From an uncultured Bacteroidales bacterium (GTDB lineage: Bacteria > Bacteroidota > Bacteroidia > Bacteroidales > Bacteroidaceae): a DNA stretch of 54,931 nucleotides. Below, in pieces: positions 25,572 to 34,470 of the stretch. The stretch is taken from the NCBI GenBank assembly GCA_902783885.1, contig CACZSQ010000090.1, forward strand, positions 1-54,931. Reading direction: 5' to 3'. Every line of letters starts with the position of its first letter. The first letter of the stretch is position 1. The notes beneath the pieces were generated by a model. It was not told the DNA's origin, searched no databases, and saw only the letters and a program-made list of their open reading frames with translations. The position numbers and the translations under genes were made by a program.

Positions 25572-26546
25572 TTATCTTATCATTTTAAAACCATCTACAT
25601 CTGTAAACCATGTATCATATAAGGAAGATGACTTTCCATAACTATTGTCAAATAGTGTTATATCTTTTTTGGAAAGGATTACAGCAAGCAACGCAGCATG
25701 CATTCGAGTTGCAAAAACCCGCTCAAACTGATCTATGAATTCAATCGCCGTCTTAACATTCAACGGACGGAGACAATGATGCCAATATTTATTGATGAAC
25801 ATATTACGGACATCAGCGTGAGAAACCTTATTCAAAATGCTGAATAACTTTTCCTTTTTTTCCCAAGTGCTCAACCTCAAATATTCCTTGCTATTATCAA
25901 GCCACCTCCAATCCGTAACCAATGCATCCTTTGGAACATCACAATATTGAAGTTCTTCCTTAGATTCTATGTCGTCGCGTTTTACAAATACACTTCCTTT
26001 TGGATTCGTATTACGCTTATATTGGCTCAAATCCATATAAAAAGCCATATCAGGAACTAGAATGGATCTATTCTTGGGGAACCTCTCTCTCAGCAATTGA
26101 AATGAACGGCTATCACGCGCACATATAGTCACATTCGGATGTTTGGAATAAAAAGCCACATCATTTTGCAGGTTCTTCTCATCTGAATAATAGACTGTTT
26201 GAGGAAAGATAACACTCCTATAATTAGGGTACATTGCTATAACCCTCTTGCGAAGCTCATTTTGTTCATACCATACATCCCCAAAATTTCCTCCACCATG
26301 AAACAGTAGTAATGTGTCTTGTTTAAGCCATTTTCCTATCTCCGACAGTCCACCCCTTATCCATGTGCTATATTTACACTTATAAGGTATTTTCTTTAGG
26401 AAATCCAACTCACCTTGCCAAATAAGCGTGTCTCCAAGATTGGAATGGTAAGGAAGATCCAACAACACATAGTCGTTATCCACCAATGGTGTTAGCGACT
26501 CTTCTATTTGCCTTTTCAGATCCAATACTTTATCTTTAGCTGTCAT
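25572..26546 (-). CDS. Polysaccharide pyruvyl transferase family protein
   Basis: A 324-residue protein. YHSNLGDTLIWQGELDFL near residue 33 and LLLFHGGGNFGDVWYEQNEL near 78 are diagnostic of the PssK/WcaK family, together with VFATRMHAALLAVILSK near the C-terminus. Such enzymes attach ketal-linked pyruvate from PEP to a glycan sugar, which adds negative charge. It follows the MsbA-like gene by 55 bp on the same strand without a clear promoter. Together with LicD and the LtaS-like pair, it suggests heavy non-sugar decoration of the glycan. Confidence 0.9.
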   Translation of the reverse strand: MTAKDKVLDLKRQIEESLTPLVDNDYVLLDLPYHSNLGDTLIWQGELDFLKKIPYKCKYSTWIRGGLSEIGKWLKQDTLLLFHGGGNFGDVWYEQNELRKRVIAMYPNYRSVIFPQTVYYSDEKNLQNDVAFYSKHPNVTICARDSRSFQLLRERFPKNRSILVPDMAFYMDLSQYKRNTNPKGSVFVKRDDIESKEELQYCDVPKDALVTDWRWLDNSKEYLRLSTWEKKEKLFSILNKVSHADVRNMFINKYWHHCLRPLNVKTAIEFIDQFERVFATRMHAALLAVILSKKDITLFDNSYGKSSSLYDTWFTDVDGFKMIR

Positions 26547-26601
26547 ACGATTTCATTATAGTGTTGATAACGGATGATTATATGCATTATGACAAACCTA
26601 A

Positions 26602-28437
26602 CTATAATTGCTGCATATCGTACAGACGCTTGTAGTAGCCGTTCTTGGCAATGAGCTCATCGTGCTGGCCACATTCCACAATCTCACCTTCGTAGAGAAC
26701 GTAGATCTCGTCGGCATTCTTGATGGTGGAGAGGCGGTGGGCGATAGCAATGGTTGTACGAGACTTCATGAGACGCTCAAGGGCTTCCTGCACGAGACGC
26801 TCGCTCTCAGTATCAAGGGCTGACGTGGCCTCATCAAGAATGAGGATGGGCGGGTTCTTCAGAATGGCACGGGCGATGCTGACGCGCTGACGCTGACCAC
26901 CCGACAAGCGGCCGCCACGGTCGCCAATCATCGTGTCATAGCCGTGCTCGCTTTCCATGATGAAGTCGTGGGCATTGGCTATCTTGGCCGCTTCAATGAC
27001 CTGTTCCTTCGTGGCGTTATCAACGCCAAAGGTGATATTGTTGTAGAATGTGTCGTTGAAGAGGATTGCCTCCTGATTGACATTACCAATCAAGGTACGG
27101 AGTTCTGAGATGCGAAGTCCCTTGATGTTCTTGCCATCGATAAGTACCTCACCTTCCTTGACATCATGATAGCGAGGAACAAGGTCCACAAGTGTACTCT
27201 TACCAGAACCCGACTGTCCGACGAGAGCAATTGTCTTTCCCTTGGGCACTTTCAGATTAATATGCTTGAGAACGGGACGACCTTCAACATAACTGAAGCT
27301 GACATCGCGCAATTCTATTCCTTCCTCAAATGCCGGCAGAGGCATGGGATTCTCGGGCTCCTTAATGGGGTTATCAGCCTTGAGGATGAAGTCGATACGA
27401 TCCATAGAAGCCAGTCCGAGCGGGATTTGGTAAGTCGCTCTTGAGAGTTCTTTCAGCGGGTTGATGGCGCTATAGAGGATGACCATGTAGAAGATGAACG
27501 TGGAAGCGTCAATCAGGTTGCTGTCGCTGAGGATGAGGAAGCCACCAAACCAAAGAACAATCACGATGATAATGGTCCCGAGGAACTCCGACATAGGATG
27601 TGCGGCATTCTGACGGATGACCATTGCATTCATGCCTTTGCGGAACTCATTGTTGACGTAGGTAAAACGTTTCAACATCTTATGCTCAGCAATAAAAGCC
27701 TTGATGATGCGCAATCCACCCAGCGTCTCGTCCAGCTGTGCGATAATGTCGCCCCATTGGCCCTGCACCGCTGAAGACTGGCTCTTGAGTTTACGGCTGA
27801 CAATGCCCATCACCCACGCTGCCAAAGGAGCCACAAGCAACACAAATATCGTTAACTGCCAACTGGTGGCAAACAGCGTGAAGAAGCACACAAAGATGGC
27901 GATTGGCTGACGAATCAGCATGTCAATGGAGCTGGTGATAGAACTCTCTACCATTTGTACATCCGCAGACATACGGGCTATGATGTCGCCCTTTCGTTCT
28001 TCTGAGAAGAAACTAAGTGGAAGCTTGAGTACTTTTTCATACACTTCAACACGGATATCACGCACAATGCCAGTTCGCAAAGGAACCATGATAGCAGAAG
28101 AGGCAAAATAGCCAAAAGTCTTAATGCCTGTCATGACAATGAGCGCCACTCCCATGATTACAAGCGTCATGAATGCGCCGTTATTTGCAATCATCTCCTG
28201 AATCCAAGCATAAGCATTGTTGACGATATCTTCTTTTTGAACATGACTCCAATCTATGGGCTTGTAGGTATAGACGGCCTGGTCAATCTTAAACAAGATA
28301 TTGAGAATAGGAATGAGTACCATGAACGAAAACACATTCATCCATTGTGAAAGGAAATTAAGCACAACGGACCATGCAAGGAATTTACGATAGGGCCGCA
28401 AATAGCGCGACATGATTGAGAGAAATTGCTTCAGCAT
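26602..28437 (-). CDS. ABC exporter, ATP-binding/permease (MsbA-like)
   Basis: A 611-residue half-transporter. Six transmembrane helices lie in residues about 20-320. The nucleotide-binding domain has Walker A GQSGSGKST (407-415), the signature LSGGQRQRVS (511-520), Walker B ILILDEATSALD and the H-loop IAHRLSTI. MsbA flips lipid A-core across the inner membrane; this role fits the neighbouring LpxL-like and glycosyltransferase genes. A TACCTTTG box is at 28480-28487. Base composition is richer in GC than the genes downstream of it. Confidence 0.9.
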   Translation of the reverse strand: MLKQFLSIMSRYLRPYRKFLAWSVVLNFLSQWMNVFSFMVLIPILNILFKIDQAVYTYKPIDWSHVQKEDIVNNAYAWIQEMIANNGAFMTLVIMGVALIVMTGIKTFGYFASSAIMVPLRTGIVRDIRVEVYEKVLKLPLSFFSEERKGDIIARMSADVQMVESSITSSIDMLIRQPIAIFVCFFTLFATSWQLTIFVLLVAPLAAWVMGIVSRKLKSQSSAVQGQWGDIIAQLDETLGGLRIIKAFIAEHKMLKRFTYVNNEFRKGMNAMVIRQNAAHPMSEFLGTIIIVIVLWFGGFLILSDSNLIDASTFIFYMVILYSAINPLKELSRATYQIPLGLASMDRIDFILKADNPIKEPENPMPLPAFEEGIELRDVSFSYVEGRPVLKHINLKVPKGKTIALVGQSGSGKSTLVDLVPRYHDVKEGEVLIDGKNIKGLRISELRTLIGNVNQEAILFNDTFYNNITFGVDNATKEQVIEAAKIANAHDFIMESEHGYDTMIGDRGGRLSGGQRQRVSIARAILKNPPILILDEATSALDTESERLVQEALERLMKSRTTIAIAHRLSTIKNADEIYVLYEGEIVECGQHDELIAKNGYYKRLYDMQQL

Positions 28438-28479
28438 TTTTTAATGTAATGGATTTAAAATCTTATTTAAGACGCGGCG

Positions 28480-28487
28480 CAAAGGTA
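28480..28487 (-). promoter_or_regulatory. Promoter -7 box for the MsbA-like operon
   Basis: TACCTTTG on the minus strand, 43 bp before the start at 28437. It probably drives the four genes down to 23686. Confidence 0.65.
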
Positions 28488-28563
28488 ATAATAAAAATCT
28501 GTTTTAACGAATAATAGTCCCAAAAAGAAGCCAATTGGACCAATCTTCATTCCTCATTAGCTA

Positions 28564-30522
28564 TTAGTGTGTGGGCCACTTTATGACGAGTTGGTCGTTG
28601 TTCATGCGGAGCATGTATTGTTGGATGATGCTTTGGAGCTGCTCGGTCATGGGTTGGATGAGTGAGTCTCCACCAATGAGATTATGCGAGAGCAGTGAAT
28701 CCGTTTCATAAGCATAAAGGGCGCGGGGCTCCTGCCCATCGAACTGGAGGAAGCGCCCATAACGAACATACTGGTAAATGCCGTTGTTGTAGTTGACAGC
28801 CCAAGTGCTGTCTGCCGGTGTCTTGAGGAGGTCGCAGCCAAAGGCTACAGCTGGTTTGTCATATCCCAACCAGCCCAACACAGTGGGCATTACGTCAATC
28901 TGCTGTGCCACGCCGGGCTGGCAGCCGCGAGGCATCTCTCCCGTGGGGTCGAAGATAAGCAGAGGTACGCTGTAAATACCCAAGTCGTTCTGATAATAGG
29001 GGTTCGCACTCTGATTCGTATGGTCGGCGGTCAGCACGAAGAGGGTATTGTCGTACCAAGGCTGCCTGCGGGCTGATTCAAAGAAGCGTTGCAGGGCATG
29101 GTCGGTATAGCGGATGCATTTGTGGATCGGTAGCGCCCCCTCAGGGAAAATGTCGCGATAGGCTTCAGGAATCTCATAAGGGTGGTGACTGGTAGCTGTA
29201 AAAACGCTGGCGAGGAAAGGTTGCTGCTGTTCACCTAATCGCGTGGCCATATACTGCAGGAACGGTTCATCCCAGATGGCCCACATACCGTCAAAGTCGG
29301 CCTCGCCGCCAAAGCGGTCATCGGCCTCGTATTCTGTGCGTCCCTCGTAGTTATCGAAACCTGTGGCACGGGCAAAGGCCTGGAATCCCATACTGCCGTT
29401 CTCGGCACCATGGAAGAAGGTGGAACTGTAGCCCCACGATTTCAACTCGCGGGCAAGTCCGCCCACTGTGTTCATCGAGGCGGGTGTGAGGAAGAAGGGT
29501 TCCACGAACATAGGTATGGAACTGAGAATGCTGGGCATGGCGTCAATACTCTTGCGACCATTGCAGAAAGTGTACTTCCAGTAAAGCGACTGCCGGCGGA
29601 GGGAATCTACGAAGGGTGCATAGCCTGCTTCGATATATTCTTGTCCGAAGCTCTCTACGATCAGAATCACTACATTTCTACGTCTCACCACTGCCGAGTC
29701 CGCAGGCACGAAAAGCGGTGTGTAGAGTTCGGCCATACGGGCCTCATCCCTAAAATAGTCAGGAACCACGAAGGGCTTCTTACCCCACGTGCGGATGAGC
29801 GAGAAGGGCGTGTTCAACACAAAAGCGGCATCAGCCGGTCGGCTAACATACTGGTTGGCATTGGAAATGGTGATAGGCCGCACAGCATGACTGAAGCCGC
29901 CTCGCATCCCAGCAATACACAGCGGGAGGAAAGCCACCAGGAATACCACCTGTACAATACTATAAAGGAGTAGTCCTCTGCCTTCACTGGTGGAGCTGGA
30001 GGCTGGGCTTCTATACCCCTTCCACAATAGCCAGATGATGAACACAGCCGCAAGCACCAGATACCAATGACGGAGCAGTTCCACACCGAAGATGCTCATC
30101 AGGTTTTCCTCGGCCCTGAACTCACTAAACACAGAAGCCGTGGTGCGTCGGCCCGTGTAAGGAAAGTAGGCAGCATCGGCTATGTTGATGATGACCGCCA
30201 CAGCGTTCACCACGACAAACACCCACTTTGCAGCACGCTGCCACCCAGTGTGCTCTTTCCAATGGAGGGGAAGTAGCATCATCAGGGCGTAGAGAGCATT
30301 GGTGTAGAGGATGGCTGATGTGTCAAACATCCATGCCCCGTGCATGATATCCGCTGCGTTGTTCTCTTGCCACAAGCCACTGAAAGCATTGACGTTTTCT
30401 GCCCAATAGACCAAACGGCAAAGCCAATAAACCAGATAGGCCAAAGCCATATTCCAGATGAAGGCTAAAGGCGTGCGCAAGGATGCCATAATAGAGTGTT
30501 TTATGAAGCTTAGCTGTATCAT
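28564..30522 (-). CDS. LTA synthase family protein (sulfatase/alkaline phosphatase fold), copy 1
   Basis: A 652-residue inner-membrane protein with about five N-terminal transmembrane helices (to residue 215) and a periplasmic catalytic domain. The metal site begins with VVILIVESFGQEYIE (Glu). The nucleophile region is NGRKSIDAMPSILSSIP, where Ser takes the place of the Thr used in LtaS. Later motifs are FFHGAENGSMGFQAF and FVLTADHTNQ. Gram-negative relatives transfer phosphoglycerol or phosphoethanolamine to glycans or lipid A. The start at 30522 lies 3 bp after the stop of its paralogue, which suggests coupling; ATG 30489 is an alternative. Confidence 0.87.
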   Translation of the reverse strand: MIQLSFIKHSIMASLRTPLAFIWNMALAYLVYWLCRLVYWAENVNAFSGLWQENNAADIMHGAWMFDTSAILYTNALYALMMLLPLHWKEHTGWQRAAKWVFVVVNAVAVIINIADAAYFPYTGRRTTASVFSEFRAEENLMSIFGVELLRHWYLVLAAVFIIWLLWKGYRSPASSSTSEGRGLLLYSIVQVVFLVAFLPLCIAGMRGGFSHAVRPITISNANQYVSRPADAAFVLNTPFSLIRTWGKKPFVVPDYFRDEARMAELYTPLFVPADSAVVRRRNVVILIVESFGQEYIEAGYAPFVDSLRRQSLYWKYTFCNGRKSIDAMPSILSSIPMFVEPFFLTPASMNTVGGLARELKSWGYSSTFFHGAENGSMGFQAFARATGFDNYEGRTEYEADDRFGGEADFDGMWAIWDEPFLQYMATRLGEQQQPFLASVFTATSHHPYEIPEAYRDIFPEGALPIHKCIRYTDHALQRFFESARRQPWYDNTLFVLTADHTNQSANPYYQNDLGIYSVPLLIFDPTGEMPRGCQPGVAQQIDVMPTVLGWLGYDKPAVAFGCDLLKTPADSTWAVNYNNGIYQYVRYGRFLQFDGQEPRALYAYETDSLLSHNLIGGDSLIQPMTEQLQSIIQQYMLRMNNDQLVIKWPTH

Positions 30523-30525
30523 GAA

Positions 30526-32490
30526 TTATTCAGATGGAGGAGTGGGTTGCCTATCCAGCACCGTAAGACGGTTGTGGTTCATGCGGGTCATATACTGCTG
30601 GATGAAAGCCTTCGCCGTGCGTTCCATTTTTTCGCGCTGAGGGCGCGAGTGCTCGTCGGCCACAAGGTTCGCTTGAAAGTACGGGTCAATGACATAGTGG
30701 TAGAGAGCGGTTGAACGTTCACCGTCGAACTGGAGAAGCCAATCTATCTGCGTTAGCTGGTAGAGGTCGTGGATATAGGCAATGCTTCCCAGCCGCAGTG
30801 CCTGTTCGTCCAAGAGGTCGTTGCCGAAAGCGAAATAGCGGCCTTGATATCCTGCGTGATGGAGGATGGTGGGCATCAGGTCTATCTGCTGGATGATGCC
30901 GTCCTTGTGGCCGCGCCACGTGGAATCCGTGGGATGGAAGAAGAACACGGGCACCTTAAACATCCCCAAATCATTCATTGACAGAGGCAAATTCTGCACA
31001 TGGGTGTGGTCACCTGTGATGGCAAAGAGCGTGTGAGAATACCAAGGTTGCGTGCGTGCATATTCAAAAAAGCGACGTAGCGAGTGGTCGGTATAACGAA
31101 TGGTGCGATGGATGGGCAGCGGCCCCTCGGGGAAGGTATCACGATAGGCCTCAGGTATTTGGAAGGGGTGATGCGAGGTGAGCGTGAAAACGCCTGCGCA
31201 GAAGGGCTCATGCATCTGTCCCATCTGCTGTCCTGCAAACTGCAGGAAGGGCTCGTCCCAGATGCCCCAATGATGATCCCAGTCGGCATCGTTGTTGTAT
31301 TCCGTGCGTCCATAGTATTTCTCCATGCCACAGGATTTCACAAAGCCATCGATGCTCAACGAACCGTTATCGGCTCCGTGGAAATAGGCTGTCTCATATC
31401 CAAGCGTCTGGAGATAGTTGCCCATTCCCTCCACACGGTTCATAGTTGCCTGAGAACTCATGAAAGGCTCTATCATCATGGGGATAGAGGCGAACGTGGA
31501 CACTTGCGCATCGATGCTCTTCAAGCCGTTGGCCAGCGAGAGTTCGAAGGTCAGTCCCTCGGCCATCAGCGAATCCAGGAAAGGCATAAAACCCTCATCA
31601 GGGCGCTCGGGCGTGAGGCGTTTGGAATATTCGCTGCCGAAGCTCTCCAGCACCAGCACCACAATGTTGTCAGGCCGGTCCTTTCGTGGCGCATTCATCT
31701 CTCGTTCGGGTGTAAAGATGCTCTCCAGTTCCGCCTCATCAAAATAGTGTAGTTCGGGATAGGACTTTTTGCCTATCGTGCGGATAATGGAGAACGGAGT
31801 GTTCAGCACCAGCGCAGCGTTGGCTGGCATCCTGACAAATTCCTTGGCAATACCATTATGTATAGGACGTAACTCCAAATCAAAACTGCCTCGTATGCCA
31901 AAGAATACAGCCACTACCGAAATGATGAACAACGCAATGGTCTTGGCATAATAGCGTATGCGGGGCTGTGTATTAATATGAGGCGTTCGATATCCCCACC
32001 ACAACGCAGCAAGCAAGGCCAAGCCGAGCAACGTCAGGTACCAATGATTCACCACTTCTATGCCGAAGATGTCTGCGAGATTATCGTTAGCGAACTCCGT
32101 GAACACCGATGCCGTCGTGCGACGCTTCACGAACGGGAAATACACTGCATCGGCCAGATTGGCTACGAGTGACAGCCAGTTCACCGCCACGAACACCACC
32201 TGCGCAGCCAGTTGCCAGCGGCGTGTTTCTTTCCAATGTAAGGGCAGTACCACCATCACCAGATAGAGAGCATTCGTGTAGGCGATGGCTGCCAAGTCAA
32301 AGACAAAGCCCCCGCGCAGGATGCCCCAAAGCTCGCCTCGGTCCAGGTCGAATAGTTGTCGGTTCTCCGTCCAGAATGCCAAACGGCACAATCCATAGCC
32401 CACCAACAGCAATAGCAGGTTGATGAGCAATGGCCTCACGACAGCCTCACGACGGCCTGTTCCCAGCTTCTTTTCTTTATTCTTTTGCAT
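30526..32490 (-). CDS. LTA synthase family protein (sulfatase/alkaline phosphatase fold), copy 2
   Basis: A 654-residue paralogue of the gene just downstream with the same layout: five transmembrane helices, then IVVLVLESFGSEYSK, NGLKSIDAQVSTFASIPMM, YFHGADNGSLSIDGF and FAITGDHTHV. ATG 32490 is chosen because the -7 box TACCTTTG (32501-32508) lies inside the longer frame that starts at 32535. The promoter is divergent from the histidine-kinase-like gene. The two copies differ enough throughout to suggest an old duplication and possibly different acceptors. Confidence 0.87.
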   Translation of the reverse strand: MQKNKEKKLGTGRREAVVRPLLINLLLLLVGYGLCRLAFWTENRQLFDLDRGELWGILRGGFVFDLAAIAYTNALYLVMVVLPLHWKETRRWQLAAQVVFVAVNWLSLVANLADAVYFPFVKRRTTASVFTEFANDNLADIFGIEVVNHWYLTLLGLALLAALWWGYRTPHINTQPRIRYYAKTIALFIISVVAVFFGIRGSFDLELRPIHNGIAKEFVRMPANAALVLNTPFSIIRTIGKKSYPELHYFDEAELESIFTPEREMNAPRKDRPDNIVVLVLESFGSEYSKRLTPERPDEGFMPFLDSLMAEGLTFELSLANGLKSIDAQVSTFASIPMMIEPFMSSQATMNRVEGMGNYLQTLGYETAYFHGADNGSLSIDGFVKSCGMEKYYGRTEYNNDADWDHHWGIWDEPFLQFAGQQMGQMHEPFCAGVFTLTSHHPFQIPEAYRDTFPEGPLPIHRTIRYTDHSLRRFFEYARTQPWYSHTLFAITGDHTHVQNLPLSMNDLGMFKVPVFFFHPTDSTWRGHKDGIIQQIDLMPTILHHAGYQGRYFAFGNDLLDEQALRLGSIAYIHDLYQLTQIDWLLQFDGERSTALYHYVIDPYFQANLVADEHSRPQREKMERTAKAFIQQYMTRMNHNRLTVLDRQPTPPSE

Positions 32491-32500
32491 CTTCGTAGTG

Positions 32501-32508
32501 CAAAGGTA
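32501..32508 (-). promoter_or_regulatory. Promoter -7 box for the LtaS-like pair
   Basis: TACCTTTG on the minus strand, about 10 bp before ATG 32490, giving a nearly leaderless transcript. Confidence 0.65.
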
Positions 32509-32573
32509 AGGATAAATTCCGAACCTATTACGCAAAAGTCATGTGTTTTTTTGGTCGGGAACAAAGAAATGCC

Positions 32574-32581
32574 TACTTTTG
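32574..32581 (+). promoter_or_regulatory. Promoter -7 box for the histidine-kinase-like gene
   Basis: TACTTTTG, 31 bp before the start at 32613 and divergent from 32501-32508. Confidence 0.75.
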
Positions 32582-32612
32582 TGCCGAGAAAATAAATTAA
32601 GCACAAAATACT

Positions 32613-34073
32613 ATGAGTAGAAAAGGATTCATTATCATTCTATTCCTTGCCCTTTCTTCAACTGCCGCCTTCGCACAGCCGAAGAGCAGCGCACAACAGC
32701 GCACAGAGGCCATCCGCGCCTTTCACGACTACAGTGCCAAGGGCGAGACAACCAAAGCTGTTGAGAACGGCGTCAAGGCAGCCCAGCTCTACTACGCCGA
32801 GAACTCCTACCAGGAAGCCTTCGACCTTCTTCGCGACATCGATGCAGCCATCTCCGCGAACCGCCAACAGGACACCAAGAGCATCAGCGCCCAGCGTTAT
32901 AAAGTGGTACGCGAGCGCATGGCTATGTATATGAAAATGCACCGTGGAGACCGCGTCAAGGAACAGCTCGACAACATGGAGCGGCACGCCAACGCCTCCG
33001 CCAACGAGGACATCAAAAATGACCTCCTCTACAATCAGGCCATCTACTACTACACTTTCGGTCAGACCAGCAAGGGAGATGCCGTCTTCAAGGAGATGGC
33101 CTCCAAACTCACCGCACAACAGGACTACAGCAAGGTTGATGAAGTCTATCGCACACTCATCGCCAACGGACGCCGTTCCGGCAGCGCCAGCCTCGTGGCA
33201 CAGGCTTACACCGGATACATCGCATGGAAGGATTCTGTCAGCGCTCTCAAGGCAGCCGCCGAGCGTGACTCTCTCAACCAGCAGATAGCTGACCGGCAAG
33301 CATCCATCGAAGAGAAAGACAGCGCCCTCGCCTCCCGGCAGGGAATCATCGTCGCACTCTGCACGCTGGCCGTCGTTCTTGCCGTTGTGCTCATCGTTGG
33401 CGCACTCCTTCTTATGCGCTTCATCTACCTCACACGCAAGCAGAAGAAAACCATCCGCCGCGCCAACGAAAACAATGCCCTCAAGGCTAAGTTCATCAGC
33501 AACATATCAGCACAACTCACCCCCACCCTACAGCGCCTCAACAGCCAGCAACCCGAGGTACGAGCTCTGCAGGATTTCGCCTCCCACATACAGCTTCTCT
33601 CACAGCTTGAGTCCGACATCGAGCAGCCGGTAGAACTCGAGGACACCCCCTTACAGCCTTTCTGCAAGGAACTCGCCAGCCAAATCAGCAACAGCGTGAA
33701 GGAGAACGTTGCCATCACCGTTAATGCGCCTAATATGAGCGCCATGATTAACAAGGAGTACGCCTCCCACATCCTCCTCCACCTGCTACACAACGCTGCC
33801 ATCTACACTCCCAAGGACGGCCACATCTGGCTCGACTTCAAGAAGCGCGGCGCCCACAAGCAACAATTCCTCGTCACCAACACTGGAGAAGTCATCCCCG
33901 AGGAGCAGCGCGAAAATATCTTCAAGCCCTTCCTCGAAGTCAAGGACCTCACCACCGGCGACGGCCTCGGCCTGCCCATCTGCCGTCAGATGGCAGTCCG
34001 TATGAACGGTGACCTCGAGATTGACCCCGAGTTCACCAAAGGCACTCGCTTCGTCCTCAACCTGACGGTGTGA
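32613..34073 (+). CDS. Histidine-kinase-like sensor with helical-repeat periplasmic domain; phospho-acceptor histidine missing
   Basis: A 486-residue membrane protein: signal peptide (to about 22, AAFAQ), an all-helical TPR-like sensor region (about 28-240), one transmembrane helix (246-271), then a cytoplasmic kinase core. Where a kinase has an H-box (FxxxxSHELRTP), this one reads KFISNISAQLTPTLQRL, with Ala300 at the histidine position. The ATPase domain keeps an N-box (LLHLLHNAAIYTP, Asn394), an F-box-like IFKPF and the G-box GDGLGLPICRQMA. It may therefore bind ATP without autophosphorylating at the usual site. No response regulator is adjacent. Confidence 0.8.
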   Translation: MSRKGFIIILFLALSSTAAFAQPKSSAQQRTEAIRAFHDYSAKGETTKAVENGVKAAQLYYAENSYQEAFDLLRDIDAAISANRQQDTKSISAQRYKVVRERMAMYMKMHRGDRVKEQLDNMERHANASANEDIKNDLLYNQAIYYYTFGQTSKGDAVFKEMASKLTAQQDYSKVDEVYRTLIANGRRSGSASLVAQAYTGYIAWKDSVSALKAAAERDSLNQQIADRQASIEEKDSALASRQGIIVALCTLAVVLAVVLIVGALLLMRFIYLTRKQKKTIRRANENNALKAKFISNISAQLTPTLQRLNSQQPEVRALQDFASHIQLLSQLESDIEQPVELEDTPLQPFCKELASQISNSVKENVAITVNAPNMSAMINKEYASHILLHLLHNAAIYTPKDGHIWLDFKKRGAHKQQFLVTNTGEVIPEEQRENIFKPFLEVKDLTTGDGLGLPICRQMAVRMNGDLEIDPEFTKGTRFVLNLTV

Positions 34074-34076
34074 TTA

Positions 34077-34379
34077 TTATTTTACGACTTCGATGTAGAA
34101 GCTAACGGGGCGGAAGCCGTCATTGCAGCTAATCATAGCGCTCATGGGGTTCTGCATCCATCCGTCGAAAAAGTTGCCTTCGCCATGGGCGAGGGATTCC
34201 ACGAAGGGGCACATGACCTCCCACGCTGATGGACAGAGTCCTTCGGGCCGCTGGGCGTCAATTGAAATCCATTGCTGACCTATCTTGACGTCGCAAGCGT
34301 GCTCTATAGGGTTTTCGTATTGCGCCATCAGGTCGTCATAGACGGTCTGGCGCAAGGCTGTAATCTGGACTTTGTTCAC
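34077..34379 (-). CDS. TIGR04076 family protein
   Basis: A 100-residue cytosolic protein of unknown function. The pattern NKVQITALRQTVYDDL at the start, RPEGLCPSAWEVMCPFVESL in the middle and SCNDGFRPVSFYIEVV at the end matches the TIGR04076 family of small proteins. Its stop is 3 bp from the convergent kinase-like gene. It lies downstream of the AGE epimerase on the same strand, separated by a strong hairpin. The role is not known. Confidence 0.75.
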   Translation of the reverse strand: MNKVQITALRQTVYDDLMAQYENPIEHACDVKIGQQWISIDAQRPEGLCPSAWEVMCPFVESLAHGEGNFFDGWMQNPMSAMISCNDGFRPVSFYIEVVK

Positions 34380-34401
34380 AGTCTCTTTTTCTTACAACTT
34401 A

Positions 34402-34458
34402 TTTTACGCGCTCGGCTCAAGGAATTATCAAGCATCCCTTGAATCCGAGCGCGTAAAA
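34402..34458. terminator. Hairpin terminator of the sialic acid operon
   Basis: The arms TTTTACGCGCTCGG (34402-34415) and CCGAGCGCGTAAAA (34445-34458) are perfectly complementary, and an inner TCAAGG/CCTTGA pair extends the stem. It lies just downstream of the AGE epimerase stop (34471, minus strand), so it most likely ends that operon. Confidence 0.75.
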
Positions 34459-34470
34459 TAGAATCTGTTA

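Noticed and set aside
29965-30010. Another in-frame palindromic insertion in the first LtaS-like gene (SPASSSTSEGRG)
   Set aside because: The peptide resembles repeat-derived segments, but no clear palindrome is left at DNA level and the paralogue has a loop of similar length there.
28564-32490. LTA synthase homologues as evidence for a Gram-positive host
   Set aside because: The same window has LpxL-like, MsbA-like and NigD-like genes and Bacteroidota promoters. LtaS-fold proteins are common in Gram-negative bacteria.
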